A stretch of DNA of 6,681 nucleotides. Origin: Actinomycetes bacterium (GTDB taxonomy: Bacteria > Actinomycetota > Thermoleophilia > Solirubrobacterales > Solirubrobacteraceae). The position numbers and the translations under genes are program-made. The notes beneath the pieces were generated by a model. It had not been told where the DNA came from. It was given only the letters and a program-made list of their open reading frames with translations, and did not search any database. Of the stretch, positions 1 to 5,763 are shown one piece after another. The DNA lies in assembly GCA_023405705.1 (NCBI GenBank), contig JAEXXR010000569.1:1-6681 (forward strand), read 5' to 3'. Within the stretch, counting starts at the first letter, position 1; the number at the start of each line of letters is the position of its first letter.

Positions 1-28
1 GCGCCTGACCCGAACTGAACGCCGGAGC

Positions 29-84
29 CGCCGCCGGCGCGCCCCACGCGGGTGCGCCGGCGGCGCTCTGTCGCGAAGGCGACA
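29..84 (+). terminator. Tandem hairpins, possible terminator of an off-window gene
   Basis: Positions 29-40 and 54-65 are a perfect 12-bp inverted repeat. The stem extends inward through 41-44/50-53 if one G.U pair is allowed, leaving a 5-base loop at 45-49. The G.U is only possible in the + strand RNA, so the longer stem favours + transcription. A second small hairpin follows, with 6-bp arms 69-74 and 79-84 and a GAAG loop. TGA triplets at 6-8 and 16-18 would suit the end of a + strand gene lying mostly outside the window. There is no clear T tract, so this would be a GC-rich, tail-less terminator. It could instead be part of the leader of the gene at 191. No promoter-like TANNNT element is visible between 85 and 190. 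Confidence 0.4.
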
Positions 85-179
85 CAACGAGCGTCGGCGA
101 CTCCCCAGAAGCGCCCCTTCCCAGACAAGAACATGAATCTCACCAGCGGAGACCACAACGGCCACCGCGCACTCCACTC

Positions 180-185
180 AAGGAG
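180..185 (+). promoter_or_regulatory. Ribosome binding site of the collagen-like protein gene
   Basis: AAGGAG lies 5 bases before the ATG at 191. It is the clearest Shine-Dalgarno site in the window and fixes the start of this gene. Confidence 0.8.
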
Positions 186-190
186 CAGTC

Positions 191-769
191 ATGTTCAAGT
201 CCATCGCTTCTCGTCGCCCCTCCGCCGGTCTCGTCGTCGGCCTGGTCGCGCTGTTCGTCGCACTCGGCGGCACCTCGTACGCCGCGATCAACCTGCCGAA
301 GGCGAGTGTCGGCACCGCTCAGCTGAAGAACGGCGCCGTCTCGGCGCAGAAGGTCCAGTCCAACGCGATCGGCTCCGGCAAGGTCAGAGACGGCTCGCTC
401 CTGGCGAAGGACTTCAAGTCCGGTCAGCTGCCCGCCGGCGCCGCCGGTCCCGCCGGCCCGGCCGGTCCGCAGGGCCAGGCCGGCCCGCAGGGGCAGCCCG
501 GCGCGCCCGGCATCTCCGGCTACGAGCTGGTGATCGGCCCCGAGATCACGGTCGCCGACAGAGCCAGCGTGCAGCAGACGATCAGATGCCCGGAGGGCAA
601 GCGCGTGGTCGGCGGCGGCTTCGACTCCAACAGCTCGTCCGGCCTGACGCTCAACCGCAGCGGCGCCCCGAACGCCGACGGTCTCGCCTGGTTCGTCCGC
701 GTCACCAACGACAGCGGCTCCGAGCGCAGAATCCAGGGTCAGGCGATCTGCGTGAACGTCGCCTCCTGA
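191..769 (+). CDS. Exported collagen-like (Gly-X-Y) repeat protein
   Basis: The product has 192 residues. Residues 1-11 are short and basic, 12-28 are a hydrophobic helix, and 'GGTSYAA' (26-32) offers a signal peptidase-like site near 31-32, so the protein is exported or anchored by an uncleaved helix. Residues 41-80 form four decapeptide repeats with a hydrophobic residue at positions 5 and 10 and usually Gly/Asn at 8; 31-40 looks like a degenerate fifth copy. Residues 83-109 are nine uninterrupted Gly-X-Y triplets rich in Pro, Ala and Gln, which could form a short collagen-like triple helix. The C-terminal domain (111-192) carries Cys133 in 'CPEGKRVVGGG' and Cys187 near the end, a probable disulfide pair. 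The CPxGxxxxGGG pattern is known from exported actinobacterial proteins of unknown function. A surface or extracellular structural role is inferred; no enzyme motif is seen. The gene stands alone and converges on the small gene at 858-1079. Four of its ten Arg codons are AGA. Confidence 0.88.
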   Translation: MFKSIASRRPSAGLVVGLVALFVALGGTSYAAINLPKASVGTAQLKNGAVSAQKVQSNAIGSGKVRDGSLLAKDFKSGQLPAGAAGPAGPAGPQGQAGPQGQPGAPGISGYELVIGPEITVADRASVQQTIRCPEGKRVVGGGFDSNSSSGLTLNRSGAPNADGLAWFVRVTNDSGSERRIQGQAICVNVAS

Positions 770-802
770 ACCACGCCATCCGACATCCGCGCCGCACCGC
801 AC

Positions 803-830
803 CGGCCGCCGCTGACCTCAGCGGCGGCCG
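803..830. terminator. Bidirectional terminator between convergent genes
   Basis: Positions 803-815 and 818-830 are a perfect 13-bp inverted repeat. With the innermost pairs open it folds as a stem of about 11 bp with a small loop. It sits 34 bases after the stop of the + strand collagen-like gene and 28 bases beyond the stop of the - strand gene at 858, so it can end both transcripts. Neither side has a T tract, as is common for GC-rich actinobacterial hairpins. Confidence 0.6.
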
Positions 831-868
831 CGGCGCGTTCAGCTGCGGTCGGCGCGTTCAGCTGCGGT
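831..868. repeat. Perfect 19-bp tandem duplication
   Basis: CGGCGCGTTCAGCTGCGGT occurs at 831-849 and again directly at 850-868 with no mismatch and no spacer. The right copy contains the stop codon (858-860) and last codons of the - strand small membrane protein gene. The left copy lies in the intergenic space next to the terminator hairpin. The duplication does not alter the encoded protein. It looks like a recent slippage or repair event. Confidence 0.9.
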
Positions 869-1079
869 TCGCGAGCGTGCGCGCGAAGACGAACAGCGTC
901 CCGGAGCTGGCGACCAGCACGCCGCCGATCAGCGCCAGGATCGTCGTGTCGGCCGCGAAGCCGGCGATCAGCAGGATCACGCCGATGACGATCTCGGCGA
1001 TGCCGATCAGCTGCAGCAGCCTCACGCCGGGCGCCGGCGGGCGCTGCGGGGTCTCGTTTCCGAACGGGTCGCGCGTCAT
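858..1079 (-). CDS. Small two-helix membrane protein, unknown function
   Basis: The product has 73 residues. A short polar, proline-rich N-terminus (1-20, starting MTRDPFGNE) would face the cytoplasm. Two hydrophobic helices follow, about residues 21-42 and 46-67, joined by a very short 'ADT' turn, and the protein ends with a basic tail (RTLANRS). I do not recognise a family. Such hairpin membrane proteins are often small accessory or stress proteins, but nothing in the sequence shows a role. The ATG at 1079 was chosen because the protein starts cleanly there; another ATG three codons upstream (1088) is possible. Neither has a clear ribosome binding site. A hairpin and T tract end just before this gene (1097-1133), so its promoter must overlap the terminator. 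A CAGAAT element on the - strand (1092-1087) would give a nearly leaderless mRNA. The open frame continues upstream, but only as a shadow of the transporter gene. Confidence 0.65.
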   Translation of the reverse strand: MTRDPFGNETPQRPPAPGVRLLQLIGIAEIVIGVILLIAGFAADTTILALIGGVLVASSGTLFVFARTLANRS

Positions 1080-1096
1080 CCGCGGCATTCTGCCCG

Positions 1097-1133
1097 AAAA
1101 CGGCGCCGCGCCCGCACGACGGCGGGCGCGGCG
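1097..1133 (-). terminator. Terminator of the MMPL transporter gene
   Basis: Positions 1104-1115 and 1122-1133 are a perfect 12-bp GC-only inverted repeat with a 6-base loop (1116-1121). Read on the - strand, the stem is followed after three bases by TTTT (1100-1097). This is the only hairpin in the window with a T tract, and the orientation fits transcription coming from the transporter gene. It lies only 17 bases before the ATG at 1079 of the next - strand gene, so the two genes are probably separate transcription units. Confidence 0.65.
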
Positions 1134-1153
1134 AACGTCGGGGGAGCGGCGGC

Positions 1154-1226
1154 GGGGCGGGGTCTGCGCTGCACCCCGTCCCCGTCCGGCTCGCTCCGCT
1201 TCCCGGTCGGAGGTCGGAGACCGGGA
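1154..1226 (-). other. Two further hairpins after the MMPL stop codon
   Basis: The first - strand hairpin after the transporter stop has 8-bp arms at 1219-1226 and 1201-1208 with a 10-base loop. The second pairs 1173-1183 with 1154-1163, ten pairs with one bulged T at 1179. Neither is followed by a T tract. Together with the hairpin at 1104-1133 they fill the 155-base gap between the two - strand genes. They may stabilise the 3' end of the transporter mRNA or help termination. Confidence 0.4.
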
Positions 1227-1234
1227 CGCTGGTC

Positions 1235-3481
1235 TCAGACCCCGGCCAGCTCTCGCTCGCGGTCCCGCTCGGCGGCGGTGCGGCCGTCCTCGCCGGCCGT
1301 CTCGACCGACGGCTCGTGCGTCACGCGCGGCAGCCACTCCAGCCAGCGCGGCAGGTACCAGTTCCACTCGTCGAGCAGCTTCATCGTCGCCGGCAGCAGC
1401 ACCGCGCGGACGATCGTCGCGTCGATGAAGATCGCGGCCGCCAGGCCGACCCCGAGCTGCTTGAACTCGATCGCCGACAGCGTCGCGAAGACCCCGAAGA
1501 CCGCGACCATGATGATCGCCGCGCTCGTCACCGTCGAGGCGGTCGACTTGATCCCGTGCGCGACCGCCTGCTCGGTGCTCATGCCCTTGTCGTAGGCCTC
1601 GCGGACCCGGCTGAGGATGAAGACGTGGTAGTCCATCGACAGCCCGAACAGGACGACGAACAGGAACAGCGGCAGCCACGAGGTGATCGCGCCGGTCGAG
1701 TCGAAGTCGAGCAGCCCCTCGGCCCAGGTGTGCTGGAAGATCAGCACGAGCAGGCCGTACGCCGCGCCGACCGACAGCAGGTTGAGCGCGATCGCCTTCG
1801 CCGCGATCACGACCGAGCGGAAGGTCACGAGCAGCAGCAGGAACGCCAGCGAGAGGACGAAGGCGAACACCAGCCAGATCTTCGCGCTCATCAGCTCGTT
1901 GAAGTCCTGCGTCCCGGCGGTCGTGCCGGTCACCGGCGTCTCGGCGCCCTCCGGCAGCTGCGCCCGCAGCTCCGGCACCAGCTCGCCGCGCAGCACGTCG
2001 AGCGATCGGTGCGAGGCGTCGTTCGTGCCGTCGCCGTCGATCGGCAGCCCGATCCGCGCGACCTCTCCGTCTCTGGACAGCTCGACCGAGATCGGCTCGT
2101 GGATCACGCCGCTGGCGAGCGCCGCTCTGCGGAACTCTCCGAGCGCCGCTCTCGCCTCGGCCGTCTCCAGCGAGCCGGCGCCGGCGACCGCCAGCTGGGC
2201 CTCGATCTGCTGGCCGGGGAAGGCCGCCTGGATGCGGTCGTAGGTCTGCATCACCGGCAGCGAGCGCGGCAGCGTCTCGATCCCGGGGACAGCCGTCTTC
2301 ATCCCGATCACCGGCAGGCAGAGCGCCAGCAGGAGCCCGCCCGCGAGCAGCACCGAGACGAGCGGCCGCTTCAGCACGGCGTCGATCACGGCCGACCAGG
2401 CGCGCGGCGCCTTCGTCACGTCGCGCTTGCGCATCAGGAAGGGGATCCGACCGCGGTCGACCTTGTCGCCGAGCTTGGAGAGCAGGGCGGGGAGGACCGT
2501 CAGCGAGGCGACCAGCGAGACGCCGACGACCATCATCGCGCCCATGCCCATCCCCATGAACGTGCTGTCGCCGGTGATGAACATGCCGGCCATCGCGATC
2601 ATCACGGTCAGGCCTGAGATCAGCACCGCGCGGCCCGAGGTCGCGGCGGCGGCCTCCAGGGCGGCCTCCTCGGACCGTCCCGCCGCCCGCTCCTCGCGCT
2701 CGCGGCGCAGGTAGAAGAGCGAGTAGTCGACGCCGACGGCGAGGCCGATCAGCAGCACCACCGAGGCGACCGACTCGTCGACCGGCAGCAGGTGCGAGGC
2801 GATCGCGACCAGCCCGAGCGTCGCCATCACGCTCGAGAGGGCCAGCAGCAGCGGGATGCCCGCCGCGATCAGCGCGCCGAACGCGAACACGAGGATGATC
2901 AGCGTGATCGGGATCGACAGCAGCTCGGCCTTCTTGAAGTCGTCCTCGAACATCTTGCCGAGCGCCTTGCTCGCGCTCGCGTCACCGAACTGCTCGATCC
3001 GCAGCTCGGGGTTCTCCGACTGCGCCGCGCTCGTGGCGGCGAGCAGCGCCGGCACGTCGGCCTCGGCGTCGTCCTCGCTGCGTCTCATCTCGATCTGCAC
3101 GATCGCGGCGTGGCCGCCGGGCGCGATCTGCCCGGCGTTCTCCGGCGTCAGCGGCGATCTCACGCTCGCGACCTCCGGCAGCCGCTCCATCCGCCTGACG
3201 ACGTCCGCGACCGCGGTCCTGAAGACCGGGTCTCTCGCCGTCAGCCGCGGCGACTGCACCAGCACGGTCTCGTCGGACCGCTGCGGGAAGGCGTCGTAGA
3301 AGATCTGCTCGGCGCGGCCGGATTCACCGGTGCCGCTGTCGCGGTCGCTCGGCGACTGGGTCCCGGCCATGTTGCCGGCCATGAAGGCGACGACCACGAA
3401 TGCGATCCAGCCCAGGATGGCCGTCTTGCGGTGGCGTGCGCTCCAACGTCCGGCGCGCGCCGCGAAGTTCTCTTTCTGCAT
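1235..3481 (-). CDS. MMPL-family (RND superfamily) membrane transporter
   Basis: The product has 748 residues, normal for actinobacterial MMPL proteins, and is a proton-driven exporter of the cytoplasmic membrane. Twelve membrane helices can be placed. Helix 1 is at about 20-39, followed by an outer domain to about 185; helices 2-6 are at 188-208, 210-230, 238-258, 283-302 and 309-333. Helix 7 is at 372-394, followed by a second outer domain to about 530; helices 8-12 are at 534-554, 557-582, 602-624, 649-669 and 676-697. The two halves carry the paired Asp-Tyr signatures in helices 4 and 10, 'GLAVGVDYSLFYLRR' (D252-Y253) and 'GLSMDYHVFILSR' (D617-Y618), which match the proton-relay residues of mycobacterial MmpL3. 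The end is the usual 'LPRWLEWLP' plus a charged tail. The start at 3481 has AAGGGG nine bases upstream; an upstream ATG at 3505 has a Shine-Dalgarno site too close to it. Substrate is unknown: related proteins export lipids, siderophores, antibiotics or drugs. No regulator or biosynthetic gene lies next to it here. Confidence 0.93.
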   Translation of the reverse strand: MQKENFAARAGRWSARHRKTAILGWIAFVVVAFMAGNMAGTQSPSDRDSGTGESGRAEQIFYDAFPQRSDETVLVQSPRLTARDPVFRTAVADVVRRMERLPEVASVRSPLTPENAGQIAPGGHAAIVQIEMRRSEDDAEADVPALLAATSAAQSENPELRIEQFGDASASKALGKMFEDDFKKAELLSIPITLIILVFAFGALIAAGIPLLLALSSVMATLGLVAIASHLLPVDESVASVVLLIGLAVGVDYSLFYLRREREERAAGRSEEAALEAAAATSGRAVLISGLTVMIAMAGMFITGDSTFMGMGMGAMMVVGVSLVASLTVLPALLSKLGDKVDRGRIPFLMRKRDVTKAPRAWSAVIDAVLKRPLVSVLLAGGLLLALCLPVIGMKTAVPGIETLPRSLPVMQTYDRIQAAFPGQQIEAQLAVAGAGSLETAEARAALGEFRRAALASGVIHEPISVELSRDGEVARIGLPIDGDGTNDASHRSLDVLRGELVPELRAQLPEGAETPVTGTTAGTQDFNELMSAKIWLVFAFVLSLAFLLLLVTFRSVVIAAKAIALNLLSVGAAYGLLVLIFQHTWAEGLLDFDSTGAITSWLPLFLFVVLFGLSMDYHVFILSRVREAYDKGMSTEQAVAHGIKSTASTVTSAAIIMVAVFGVFATLSAIEFKQLGVGLAAAIFIDATIVRAVLLPATMKLLDEWNWYLPRWLEWLPRVTHEPSVETAGEDGRTAAERDRERELAGV

Positions 3482-3648
3482 TGCTCGCAACCCCTTGCGT
3501 CCCATGACTCCGTTGCCTGGAGCAGCGTCCCAGCGGCGCTCGGGCGCGCCCATGAGGGCCGCCCGCGAGCGCATGTGCGGACAGGCCCCGAGCGGGGGTG
3601 GGGCCAGCCCCCGGTCGCGGGGAGGGGCTGCCGGCCCTCACAGGTGTG

Positions 3649-3666
3649 GACCGCATCTGTGCGGTC
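3649..3666 (+). other. Hairpin upstream of thrS
   Basis: Arms 3649-3655 and 3660-3666 are a perfect 7-bp inverted repeat (GACCGCA/TGCGGTC) with loop TCTG. It ends 37 bases before the thrS start. It could be an operator for a DNA-binding protein or, if transcribed, a leader stem. No protein or RNA family can be assigned. Confidence 0.35.
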
Positions 3667-3688
3667 GCGGCGGGGTGCCCGGTTCGCG

Positions 3689-3694
3689 TACCAT
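3689..3694 (+). promoter_or_regulatory. Putative -10 element of thrS
   Basis: TACCAT fits the TANNNT pattern of actinobacterial housekeeping promoters. It would place the transcription start near 3701, giving a nearly leaderless thrS mRNA. This agrees with the poor Shine-Dalgarno match (GGCGGA, 3 bases from the ATG). No good -35 sequence is seen at the usual distance. Confidence 0.45.
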
Positions 3695-3703
3695 GGCGGA
3701 CCG

Positions 3704-5635
3704 ATGAAGGCCCTCCTGCCAGACGGAACAGAGCTCCAACTCGAAGACGGCGCCACGGGCGCCGACGCCGCCGCCGCGATCGGCGCCGGCCTCGCGCGCG
3801 CAGCGCTCGCGGTCAAGGTCGACGGCGAGCTGCGCGACCTGACGGCGCCGCTCCACGACGGCGCGAAGCTCGAGATCGTCACGCCCTCCAGCGACGACGC
3901 GCTCGACCTGCTGCGCCACGACACGGCGCACGTCCTCGCCGCGGCGGTGATGGACCTCTATCCCGGCGTGAAGATCTCGATCGGCCCGCCGATCCAGGAC
4001 GGCTTCTACTACGACTTCGAGTTCCCGGACGGCGTCACCGTCTCCGACGCGGACTTCGAGCGCATCGAGCAGAAGATGCGCGAGCACATCAAGGCCGACG
4101 AGCAGTTCGACCGCGAGGACGTCTCGGTCGGCGAGGCGCTCGAGCGGTTCGTGCGCGAGGACCAGCCGTACAAGGTCGAGCTGATCGAGGACCTCGTCAG
4201 AAACGCCTCGGCCGACGCGCCGGTCGAGTCGGTCTCGCTCTACACCAACGGCCCCTTCACCGACCTCTGCCGCGGCCCGCACGGCCCGGGCACGAAGCGG
4301 ATCAAGGCGTTCAAGCTGCAGTCGATCGCCGGCGCCTACTGGCGCGGCGACGCGAGACGGACGATGCTGACGCGCATCTACGGGACCGCGTTCTTCTCCA
4401 AGGACGACCTCGCCGCCCACCTGGAGCGGCTGGAGGAGGCGAAGGCGCGCGACCACCGCAAGCTCGGCAGAGAGCTGAAGCTGTTTCAGTTCTCGGCCGT
4501 CTCGCCCGGCTCGGCCTTCTGGCTGCCGCGCGGCGCGAAGCTGTGGAACTCGCTCGTCGCCTTCACGCGCGAGATGAACGAGCCGCGCGGCTACGACGAG
4601 GTCAAGACGCCGCAGATCTACGACAGCGAGCTGTGGAAGACCTCCGGCCACTGGGGCAAGTACAAGGAGAACATGTTCCTGACGGCCGCGGAGGACCGCG
4701 ACATGGCCGTCAAGCCGATGAACTGCCCCGGCCACTGCCAGCTGTTCGGGATGCAGCGCCACTCCTACAGAGAGCTGCCGATCCGCTACTCGGAGCCGGG
4801 CCTGCTGCACCGCTACGAGCCCTCCGGCACGCTCCACGGCCTGCTGCGCGTCCGCCACTTCGCGCAGGACGACGCCCACATCTTCTGCACCGAGGAGCAG
4901 GTGCAGGAGGAGGTCATCGGCTGCCTCGACCTGATCTTCGAGACGCTCGGCCGCTTCGGCTTCGACATCGACATCGAGCTGTCGACCCGCCCGGAGAACC
5001 GCATCGGCAGCGAGGAGATGTGGGACCGCGCCGAGGGCAAGCTCGCCGAGGCGCTGAGACACCAGGGCCTCGACTACCGCGTCAACGAGGGTGACGGCGC
5101 CTTCTACGGCCCGAAGATCGACTTCCACGTGACCGACTCGCTCGGCCGCTCGTGGCAGCTCGGCACCGTCCAGCTCGACTACTCGATGCCGGCGCGCTTC
5201 GGCCTCAGCTACGTCGGCGCCGACGACAGAGAGCACACGCCGGTGATGATCCACCGCGCCGCGATGGGCTCCTACGAGCGCTTCATCGGCATGCTGATCG
5301 AGCACTACGCCGGCGAGTTCCCGGTCTGGCTGGCGCCGGTGCAGGTCGCCGTGCTGCCGATCGCCGACCGCCACGCCGACTACGCCCGCGAGGTCGTCGC
5401 GAAGCTGCGCGCCGCGCGCGTGCGGGTCGAGCTGGACGAGCGGGTCGAGTCGGTCGGCCGCAAGATCCGCGACGCCGAGCTGCAGAAGATGCCGTACATG
5501 CTGGTGCTCGGCGACAGAGAGGCCGAGGCCGGGCAGGTCGCGGTGCGGCGCCACGGCGAGGGCGACGAGGGCAGCGTGCCGCTCGACGAGTTCGTCGCGC
5601 GCGTCGCGCGGGAGACGGCGGAGCGGACGGCCTGA
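3704..5635 (+). CDS. thrS: Threonyl-tRNA synthetase (class II)
   Basis: This cytoplasmic enzyme joins threonine to tRNA-Thr using ATP and hydrolyses mischarged Ser-tRNA-Thr. The product has 643 residues, like E. coli ThrRS (642). The TGS domain is at about 1-62. The editing domain is at about 65-225, with 'RHDTAH' (H72, H76) and C189/H193. The catalytic domain runs from about 245 to 538. Motif 2 includes 'RYEPSG' (R370, E372) and 'RVRHFAQDDAHIFC'; motif 3 is 'GSYERFIGMLIEH' (R526). The catalytic zinc ligands are all present: C341 in 'NCPGHC', H392 in 'DDAHIF' and H517 in 'VMIHRA', matching E. coli C334, H385 and H511. The anticodon-binding domain is at about 540-643. The ATG at 3704 was chosen because the TGS domain begins directly there. 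A four-codon frame, ATG at 3693 to TGA at 3705-3707, overlaps the start. The gene is followed 128 bases later by infC. By hand count 7 of about 54 Arg codons are AGA and I noticed no CGA or CGT. Confidence 0.98.
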   Translation: MKALLPDGTELQLEDGATGADAAAAIGAGLARAALAVKVDGELRDLTAPLHDGAKLEIVTPSSDDALDLLRHDTAHVLAAAVMDLYPGVKISIGPPIQDGFYYDFEFPDGVTVSDADFERIEQKMREHIKADEQFDREDVSVGEALERFVREDQPYKVELIEDLVRNASADAPVESVSLYTNGPFTDLCRGPHGPGTKRIKAFKLQSIAGAYWRGDARRTMLTRIYGTAFFSKDDLAAHLERLEEAKARDHRKLGRELKLFQFSAVSPGSAFWLPRGAKLWNSLVAFTREMNEPRGYDEVKTPQIYDSELWKTSGHWGKYKENMFLTAAEDRDMAVKPMNCPGHCQLFGMQRHSYRELPIRYSEPGLLHRYEPSGTLHGLLRVRHFAQDDAHIFCTEEQVQEEVIGCLDLIFETLGRFGFDIDIELSTRPENRIGSEEMWDRAEGKLAEALRHQGLDYRVNEGDGAFYGPKIDFHVTDSLGRSWQLGTVQLDYSMPARFGLSYVGADDREHTPVMIHRAAMGSYERFIGMLIEHYAGEFPVWLAPVQVAVLPIADRHADYAREVVAKLRAARVRVELDERVESVGRKIRDAELQKMPYMLVLGDREAEAGQVAVRRHGEGDEGSVPLDEFVARVARETAERTA

Positions 5636-5667
5636 CGCGGAATGCGGACGATCGTTGCCAGAAAAGC

Positions 5668-5697
5668 TTCAACCGGCGCCGCGGACGCCGCTATACT
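5668..5697 (+). promoter_or_regulatory. Putative infC promoter
   Basis: TATACT at 5692-5697 is one base from the consensus -10 TATAAT. TTCAAC at 5668-5673, 18 bases upstream, is a partial -35 match, and AAAA (5662-5665) lies just before it. Transcription would start near 5704 and give infC a leader of about 60 bases. It is the best promoter-like sequence in the window and would let infC be expressed apart from thrS. Confidence 0.6.
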
Positions 5698-5708
5698 GCG
5701 GCCCCTTG

Positions 5709-5741
5709 ATGCTCATGACCAACGAGTCGCGCAACTCTTGA
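5709..5741 (+). CDS. Possible 10-residue leader peptide before infC
   Basis: A short frame, MLMTNESRNS then TGA, begins about 5 bases after the inferred transcription start and ends 22 bases before the infC ATG. It has no Shine-Dalgarno site, but a start so near the 5' end could be read as a leaderless message. A second in-frame ATG is at 5715. It has no run of one regulatory amino acid, so classical attenuation is not supported. It may be a chance frame. Confidence 0.2.
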   Translation: MLMTNESRNS

Positions 5742-5763
5742 CGCGACAGAACGACGCCTCGTA

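Larger units (their letters stand above)
3482..3703. promoter_or_regulatory. Divergent intergenic region between MMPL gene and thrS
   Basis: This 222-base gap must hold the promoters of the leftward transporter gene and rightward thrS. The transporter ribosome binding site, AAGGGG on the - strand, is at 3496-3491. The middle (about 3584-3637) is extremely G/C-rich with several short inverted repeats, for example 3605-3611 with 3624-3630. No convincing - strand promoter was found for the transporter. Open frames crossing this region are shadows. Confidence 0.6.

Noticed and set aside
1..28. End of an upstream gene
   Set aside because: TGA triplets at 6-8 and 16-18 could be stop codons, but fewer than six codons are visible, so no coding claim can be supported.
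140..802. 220-codon open frame antisense to the collagen-like gene
   Set aside because: Its Gly/Ala/Arg/Asp-rich sequence is the mirror of the Gly-X-Y and repeat codons. The + strand frame has a ribosome binding site, a signal segment and a family-like domain.
52..1428. 458-codon + strand frame at the left end
   Set aside because: It crosses gene 1 in another frame, the terminator, the tandem repeat and the end of the transporter, and encodes only low-complexity Arg-rich sequence.
1316..2617. 433-codon + strand frame over the transporter
   Set aside because: The product is almost all Arg, Asp, His, Gln and Glu without any domain. The opposite strand encodes a complete 12-helix MMPL protein with both Asp-Tyr signatures.
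3640..3670. T-box riboswitch-like string before thrS
   Set aside because: TGGACCGC resembles part of the T-box core TGGNACCGC but lacks one base. The required downstream partner (CGTCCC type) and a Stem I specifier region are not seen, and the likely promoter lies after it.
2792..3703. 304-codon in-frame upstream extension of thrS
   Set aside because: It would run antisense through the transporter gene and the intergenic region. ThrRS begins with its TGS domain exactly at the ATG at 3704, and the resulting length matches E. coli ThrRS.
3638..5554. 638-codon open frame antisense to thrS
   Set aside because: It lies opposite a certain, full-length thrS, and its composition is the Leu/Val/Arg/Asp/Glu-rich pattern expected from reading GC-rich codons backwards. 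Long antisense frames are normal at this base composition.
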